The notes beneath the pieces are model-generated. The model worked only from the letters and a program-made list of their open reading frames with translations. It made no database searches and was not told the origin of the DNA. A stretch of DNA of 64,000 bases from Pectobacterium peruviense (lineage in GTDB: Bacteria > Pseudomonadota > Gammaproteobacteria > Enterobacterales > Enterobacteriaceae). The position numbers and the translations under genes are program-made. The stretch covers positions 186,001 through 250,000 of the forward strand of contig NZ_LXFV01000006.1 of NCBI RefSeq assembly GCF_002847345.1, in the 5' to 3' direction. Below, in pieces: positions 59,403 through 64,000 of the stretch; positions within the stretch are counted from its first letter, which is position 1; each line of letters begins with the position of its first letter.

Positions 59403-60650
59403 ATGACGACAAATTATTCTGTTCCTAAAGAGATGAAAGCTTATCTTATTCGCCCAGAGCGTTATGGCGATCCTATTACTGCAATTCAACAGGAAACCGT
59501 CAGCATTCCGAAATTATTACCTAATCAGGTTCTTATTAAAGTGATGGCGGCAGGACTGAATTATAATAATGTCTGGGCCGCATTAGGAAAACCCGTCGAT
59601 GTTATCTCAGCGCGCCGTAAAAGAAATAAAGATGCTGAGCCGTTTCATATTGGTGGTTCAGAAGCGGCAGGTATTGTTTACTCTGTTGGTCATAATGTTA
59701 GTAACGTCAGCATCGGTGATGCCGTGGTGGTTTCCTGCTCGGTATATGACGCTACCTCGCTTGAATCACGCCTTTCTAACGATCCGATGTTTACCCGCAG
59801 TCAGGAAATCTATGGTTATGAAAGGAATTACGGATCATTTGCAGAATTTACAATCGTTGAAGACTATCAATGCTTTCCCAAACCTGACTTTCTGACCTGG
59901 GAAGAGAGCGCGACCCTGATGCTCAATGGACCCACAGCCTACAAACAACTCACTCACTGGGCACCAAATAACGTCAAACCAGGCGATGCCGTTCTCATAT
60001 GGGGAGCAGCTGGAGGATTGGGTTCATTATCGGTACAAATTGTGAAAGCCCTCGGTGGGCTCCCCGTCGCGGTTGTGTCAAGTGAAGAGAAAGGAGAATA
60101 TGTTCGCAAACTGGGGGCCGTAGGATATATCGTCAGGAAAAAATACTCACATTTCGGTCGACTTCCCGATGTGACTTCCGATGAACATACGTCATGGTCC
60201 AGAGCATTCGCCAATTTCAGACGCGACTTCTTTAAGGCCTTAGGAAAAAAAGAACTGCCCAAACTGGTCATTGAGCACTCAGGACAAGATACTTTCCCTA
60301 CATCACTACAAATCTGCGATCACTCAGGTATGGTAGTCACAGTGGGGGGAACCTCGGGTTATAATTGTGACTTTGACGTGCGCCATTTATGGATGCATCA
60401 GAAAAGAATACAAGGTTCTCACTATGCCAATATCCGTGAATGTAATGAGTTTCTTAATCTTGTTAATCAAAGAAAGATTATCCCCACCATGAACAAAGTC
60501 TTTCATTTTTATGAAATACCTTATGCGCACCAAGAGTTATTAAACGGAAGTATATTCGGCAATGCAGCGGTACTGGTCAATGCAACCGCTCCGAAACTCG
60601 GCTCAAGCGTTTCTCATGATGAGACACTCGCAACTGCAAACAGTCATTGA
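59403..60650 (+). CDS. cfa8: Crotonyl-CoA carboxylase/reductase Cfa8
   Basis: Cfa8 should reductively carboxylate crotonyl-CoA to ethylmalonyl-CoA, the extender for Cfa6. The 415-aa protein is a medium-chain reductase with the CCR-specific N-terminal block AGLNYNNVWAALGKP (Asn55-Asn56), Glu140 in YGYERNYGSFAEF, the NADPH motif WGAAGGLGSLSVQ (200-212) and the conserved His in GSHYANIRE. These are positions that hold CO2 in known CCRs. The frame opens at 59337, but ATG 59403 has AAGGAG six bases upstream. It ends the cluster; a perfect palindrome follows. Confidence 0.9.
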   Translation: MTTNYSVPKEMKAYLIRPERYGDPITAIQQETVSIPKLLPNQVLIKVMAAGLNYNNVWAALGKPVDVISARRKRNKDAEPFHIGGSEAAGIVYSVGHNVSNVSIGDAVVVSCSVYDATSLESRLSNDPMFTRSQEIYGYERNYGSFAEFTIVEDYQCFPKPDFLTWEESATLMLNGPTAYKQLTHWAPNNVKPGDAVLIWGAAGGLGSLSVQIVKALGGLPVAVVSSEEKGEYVRKLGAVGYIVRKKYSHFGRLPDVTSDEHTSWSRAFANFRRDFFKALGKKELPKLVIEHSGQDTFPTSLQICDHSGMVVTVGGTSGYNCDFDVRHLWMHQKRIQGSHYANIRECNEFLNLVNQRKIIPTMNKVFHFYEIPYAHQELLNGSIFGNAAVLVNATAPKLGSSVSHDETLATANSH

Positions 60651-60673
60651 ATGACTAATAACCTATCCCAAAA

Positions 60674-60700
60674 GAAATAATCATTAATAATGATTATTTC
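60674..60700. terminator. Perfect 13-bp palindrome after cfa8
   Basis: GAAATAATCATTA and its complement TAATGATTATTTC flank a single base, 24 nt after the cfa8 stop. The stem is AT-only at the core and has no T tract, so it may be a weak terminator; it also resembles a Fur-type AT palindrome, which would be unusual downstream of an operon. Confidence 0.5.
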
Positions 60701-60812
60701 TGAGGGGGGATATTGCGGACAGTAATTGGTAGCTCAGTGATAAACTCTGGGAAAAATCGCTGCTCTTATCCTGGAACACAAAAATCATCGCTTGCTGGGT
60801 ACGCATTGTAAA

Positions 60813-61065
60813 TGTGTTAATAATCGTGCCGTAATGAACGCTATTTTCTTTATGCTCAGGACAGGCTAACAATGGAATGCGCTCAACGGCACTGGAATAT
60901 GTTAATCAAGCTGTGCCGATCGTCGGTTTCAAGAGTAGTACAATGTAGGTTTTTTTAGCAATTCTAGCAGAACCGATTGCTGGCCTGCGAGCAGCTAAAT
61001 GTTATCGACTAGTTGTGGTTGTCGATGGCTGAGTGCATGACAAAATCACCACCGACAGACTCAAG
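60813..61065 (+). pseudogene. Decayed IS5-family transposase remnant
   Basis: Translated in the frame of 60813, the sequence reads RAVMNAIFFMLRTG, stop, QWNALNGTGIC, stop, then SSCADRRFQE and a further stop, which closely follows the N-terminal region of IS5-family (IS427-like) transposases. Around 61007-61055, in a shifted frame, LWLSMAECMTKSP continues the same protein near its first catalytic Asp region. Three stops and a frameshift show it is long dead. Confidence 0.6.
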
Positions 61066-61294
61066 AAACAGAGCGACTTCCCACAGACCACGGGAAACAG
61101 TAAATAAATTGCGCAGAATACGCACTTATACTGAAATTTTCACTTAAGATAATGAAGCGATTGTCTATTTGAAATAGTATGGGCGATAAATAGTGAAAAT
61201 ATATTCTGGGAAACTTAAATAAAAAGCAATAATATAATTGCATCAGTTACAAAAATATAAACAGAAGGCTCCCCGAGAGGAGAGCCTTCTGTTG

Positions 61295-62215
61295 TTAAGC
61301 CGCCAGTTTATTTAACGATGATATAGACAGACTGGCAGTGTTCACCAACGATACAACGTGTTCTAACTCCTCCCTAATCCACCCAATTGCATCGACCATA
61401 ACCTCATAATAATCCGATGTATTCGGGCGTTCAGGATCATTGACTTCCGTATCACCCGTAAAACTCTTCATTACAGCACCATTGCGATAATGAATATCGG
61501 CGCGGAAGGTCACTGGTACATAAATTCCTGCAGCTATAGCATCAACATGCTGGGTCAAAAAATCATCCTCAAACTCCATGATATCTATCTCGTCAATGGG
61601 TTGCGGAGCCATATACAGACGTATATCTCCTGTATTGCCACACCAGCGGCGTATCCGTCGCGCCTCAAACGTGCAGTTGCTGACAAACTGCGTCAGCGTT
61701 TCAGCACATTGATGGGAGACATCCCGTAATGACCGTTCCAGGTGATCCATAAAGCGGAACCAATAACGTTCACTCTGCCGAAACTGTGCCAAAGTAACGT
61801 ATTCATCTGGCACACTATCACCCTGCCCTGAAGCTTCACGAAACACCGCTTCATCCAGTTCGTAGAGTGGCATGATGTCAGTGCGCAGTAACTGGTCGGT
61901 ACGACCGCTGATTTGCGAGTGAACACGAGGAAGATACATGTGTCCATGCTCTAACTCGTTAGCCAACCAGTTGGTTGCGTTTATCCACAACGTCAGGACT
62001 TTCCGGCTGCGCTCACGTTTAGCATCGTCTGTATCAAGCCGTTCCAGCATGGTTTCCATTACGGCCGTCAGTTGTTCATTTTCAAACAACATTTGAGTGT
62101 TAACGTAGGTATGACCGACATTTTCATCCAACTGCCAGCATATTTCGTCATAATCCGGTGCATAGCCTAATTCCCGCTGATACGCCTGCTGAATGTATTC
62201 ATGAATAATGCACAT
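61295..62215 (-). CDS. Island protein of unknown function (paralogue A)
   Basis: I do not recognise a function for this 306-aa acidic protein. It begins MCIIHEYIQQAYQRELGYAP and has no membrane segment or obvious catalytic motif. Its C-terminal part (DIHYRNGAVMKSF; SDYYEVMVDAIGWIREELE) clearly parallels the next gene (RIHYHNGAIIGRF; TDYGEVVRQAIAWLRDERR), and the middle parts share GR.D.LL, an acidic LDEAVFREASGQGD / LSDADFIRLTAQGD block and RRWCGNTGDIRL / VRRFDTDFGFIT. The two are tandem paralogues. A GGAGT site precedes the ATG. Confidence 0.75.
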   Translation of the reverse strand: MCIIHEYIQQAYQRELGYAPDYDEICWQLDENVGHTYVNTQMLFENEQLTAVMETMLERLDTDDAKRERSRKVLTLWINATNWLANELEHGHMYLPRVHSQISGRTDQLLRTDIMPLYELDEAVFREASGQGDSVPDEYVTLAQFRQSERYWFRFMDHLERSLRDVSHQCAETLTQFVSNCTFEARRIRRWCGNTGDIRLYMAPQPIDEIDIMEFEDDFLTQHVDAIAAGIYVPVTFRADIHYRNGAVMKSFTGDTEVNDPERPNTSDYYEVMVDAIGWIREELEHVVSLVNTASLSISSLNKLAA

Positions 62216-62293
62216 GGTGTACTCCTGTCAAAATAGTGATGGCAGGAGGCCCGAAAGGGCGTTCCCCTGCCGGATAAAAAGTTAAGTAATCAA

Positions 62294-63187
62294 TCAGGCA
62301 ACCAGACGTAATGCTGGCGCCGGTGAGTGGTTATCAAGTTGCAGACGTCGGCGTTCGTCACGCAGCCAGGCTATCGCCTGCCGCACAACCTCACCGTAAT
62401 CTGTCGCAGTCAGTTGATTCACATTCGCGACATCTTTCTGAACGGAAAAGCGTCCAATGATGGCGCCATTGTGGTAGTGGATCCGGCTCTCCAACGCAAC
62501 GGGGTGTATCTCGCGGCGGCAAACCCGTTTGACGAACTCAACAGTATCTGTCGCACTCACGCTATCTGGATTAACCGCCCCCAGATTCACCGTGATAAAC
62601 CCAAAATCCGTATCAAAACGCCGGACAACCCGTTCATCAACGTCACAATGCCGTTGCAATGCGGCCAACTTCGCCACACAGTGCTCTCCCGTCTGTGCCA
62701 GGGCACGACTCAGCCACGCTTCAAACCGTGACCAGTGCTGCATCGTTTGCGCCAGCTGCGCACGAGGGATGATGTCATCAGTATGTCGATCGCCCTGAGC
62801 CGTCAGCCGGATAAAATCAGCATCCGACAAATCCAGTAATGCCGACGGATCACCTGGTAATAAACAGTCAACCCGACCGCTACTCTCCGGAGACGTCCTC
62901 GGCAACAATCGTGTATTACCGCTTGCTGTGGCCAACGCATCCAGCCCCAAAATCCACAGGGTCAAGATGCGCTCACTCAGTTGACAACGCGCCCGTAGCT
63001 GGCGATTGCCTGGAATGTTATCGAGCATAAATTGCATGACCGGTAACAACCGCTGGCTATGAAACACAATGTCGGTATTCAGGTAGTCCTGCAGATCGTT
63101 ACTGATATCGATTTGCCACTCATCCTGATGGAGAAAGAGATTCATCCCCTTCAGGTATGTCTGTTTAATAAACTGATCTGTCAGCAT
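62294..63187 (-). CDS. Island protein of unknown function (paralogue B)
   Basis: This 297-aa soluble protein is a diverged relative of its downstream neighbour, aligned from the N-terminal helical region through the shared GR-D-LL block, the LSDADFIRLTAQGD block and the C-terminal TDYGEVVRQAIAWLRDE segment. GGAGC stands just upstream of the ATG. It lies 78 nt upstream of paralogue A and 73 nt downstream of the methylase-like gene, so the three probably form one transcript. No catalytic motif is evident; the genes are likely part of the integrative-element backbone. Confidence 0.75.
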   Translation of the reverse strand: MLTDQFIKQTYLKGMNLFLHQDEWQIDISNDLQDYLNTDIVFHSQRLLPVMQFMLDNIPGNRQLRARCQLSERILTLWILGLDALATASGNTRLLPRTSPESSGRVDCLLPGDPSALLDLSDADFIRLTAQGDRHTDDIIPRAQLAQTMQHWSRFEAWLSRALAQTGEHCVAKLAALQRHCDVDERVVRRFDTDFGFITVNLGAVNPDSVSATDTVEFVKRVCRREIHPVALESRIHYHNGAIIGRFSVQKDVANVNQLTATDYGEVVRQAIAWLRDERRRLQLDNHSPAPALRLVA

Positions 63188-63260
63188 GATGCTCCTTACA
63201 AATAAAGTAAGGGCGCTTCCCTTTCCGGGAGAAACGCCCGGTTGGGGTTAAATTGTGGTA

Positions 63261-64000
63261 TCAGGCGATTTTCTGTTGAGCTTTTCGCTCCTGTTCACGA
63301 GCCCATTTACGTTCCCAGCCAAACATCATCCAGAACGGGGTTCTCCATGTTTGACGGAACGCCATGCTTAAGCTGTTCCCGACAATCACCATCGCAGGTA
63401 TGCCACATAACGTCAGTTGCACATACGCCATCATTGCCGCAACGGGATCGATATCGACACAAACGGCCATCATCTGTTTCTGTGGATTAAATCCCGCTTC
63501 AAGCATGGCTTGTGCCATCGCCACAACCAGGCCACCGGCTCCGCACGCAGGGTCTGAGACAGTAATGAAATCCCGTTCCCCACTGGTTAGCGCAGGCAGA
63601 CCATCAGCCAGTTGCATTTTCGCCATCATGTAGCCAACAGAATACGGCGTGAAATACTGACCTCGTTGATGATCGCCAAGCTCGAGTTCCATGAACACAG
63701 AGCCAAGAAAATCTGAGGCACTGAATTCCATTCCCTCAACTAGCGTGTTGAACAGTAACGGTAAACGGTTCTGATCGGCTTTCTTGTAACGTTTTATTCG
63801 CCGCATGTAATCATCTTCGATTTCCTGCACAAAATGGCACCGGTTATGTAACGCCGCTGCCGACATGTGAATAAAATCGCTGAATACCGTCCAACGGTTC
63901 TCATACGGTGCAATTTCCTGAAACTGGCGGATAAACGTTGCCCGGTGTGGATTGGGACGCCCCTGGTTTCTTACCCAAGGGAGCGCGGCGAGATTTCCCG
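63261..64000 (-). CDS. N-6 DNA methylase-like protein (5' end beyond window)
   Basis: The frame is open from the right window edge to the stop at 63261, so the start lies outside; an internal ATG at 63866 would give 201 aa but the conserved-looking sequence continues upstream (RPNPHRATFIRQFQEIAPYE). The core matches the N6_Mtase fold of type I modification subunits: LELGDHQRGQYFTPYSVGYMMA, then the AdoMet motif VSDPACGAGGLVVAMAQAML and the acidic end of the next strand (MMAVCVDIDPVAAMMAYVQL). The usual catalytic N-P-P-Y/F motif is not seen; GNSLSMAF stands about where it would be expected. Confidence 0.75.
   Translation of the reverse strand, partial: GNLAALPWVRNQGRPNPHRATFIRQFQEIAPYENRWTVFSDFIHMSAAALHNRCHFVQEIEDDYMRRIKRYKKADQNRLPLLFNTLVEGMEFSASDFLGSVFMELELGDHQRGQYFTPYSVGYMMAKMQLADGLPALTSGERDFITVSDPACGAGGLVVAMAQAMLEAGFNPQKQMMAVCVDIDPVAAMMAYVQLTLCGIPAMVIVGNSLSMAFRQTWRTPFWMMFGWERKWAREQERKAQQKIA

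Larger units (their letters stand above)
60651..61294. other. Gene-free right boundary of the coronafacate cluster
   Basis: This 644-bp region contains the palindrome after cfa8 (60674-60700), a decayed IS5-type transposase (60813 to about 61065) and a very AT-rich tail before the next gene's terminus. No intact gene is supported. Confidence 0.65.

Noticed and set aside
60684..60872. Small minus-strand frame after cfa8
   Set aside because: It lies over the palindrome and the antisense of an IS5-type remnant, with no protein-like features.

Overview
The window is chromosomal DNA of a soft-rot enterobacterium, most likely a Pectobacterium. Gene products from 1 to about 31.5 kb match Escherichia coli proteins closely. 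The contiguous uxaC-uxaB-uxaA arrangement is typical of plant-pathogenic Erwinia-type bacteria, and a coronafacic-acid-type polyketide cluster sits in an island at a tRNA-Phe gene. The species cannot be fixed from the sequence alone.

Core part (1-31.7 kb). Galacturonate catabolism and uptake comes first: uxaCBA on the minus strand, exuT and exuR on the plus strand, with a truncated ygjV at the left edge. Then come the yqjA-mzrA-yqjC and yqjD-yqjE-yqjK envelope genes, yqjF, yqjG, yhaJ, yhaK, zur, yjbJ, lexA (two SOS boxes), dgkA, plsB, ubiA-ubiC, groL-groS (heat-shock promoter), fxsA, aspA, dcuA, cutA-dsbD-yjdC, and an AraC regulator paired with a LysE-type exporter. Compared with E. coli, dinF is absent after lexA and yjeH is absent between fxsA and groS.

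Island (31.7-64 kb, continuing past the right edge). A tRNA-Phe gene at 31713-31788 with a stringent-type promoter is followed by a tyrosine integrase, a TraI_2-type relaxase relative that lacks its expected histidines, a DinB-fold protein and a UvrD/FBH1-like helicase. A divergent LysR regulator then precedes an apparently single operon: cfl, cfa1-cfa5, two giant modular polyketide synthases (cfa6, cfa7), a hotdog thioesterase and a crotonyl-CoA carboxylase/reductase (cfa8). Together these should build the cyclopentenone starter, make ethylmalonyl-CoA, assemble coronafacic acid and ligate it to an amino acid, giving a jasmonate-isoleucine mimic. No coronamic acid genes are seen. The cluster ends at a decayed IS5-family transposase. 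Beyond it lie two related proteins of unknown function and an N-6 DNA methylase-like gene, all on the minus strand, which look like integrative-element backbone.

The points most worth following up are differences from the textbook coronafacate system: the adjacent LysR gene, the hotdog thioesterase in place of an alpha/beta-hydrolase Cfa9, Cfa2 with Gln at the expected catalytic acid, a degenerate DH motif in Cfa7, Cfa4 resembling part of a ketosynthase, AT motifs pointing to ethylmalonyl then malonyl extension, and a sharp base-composition change inside the operon.
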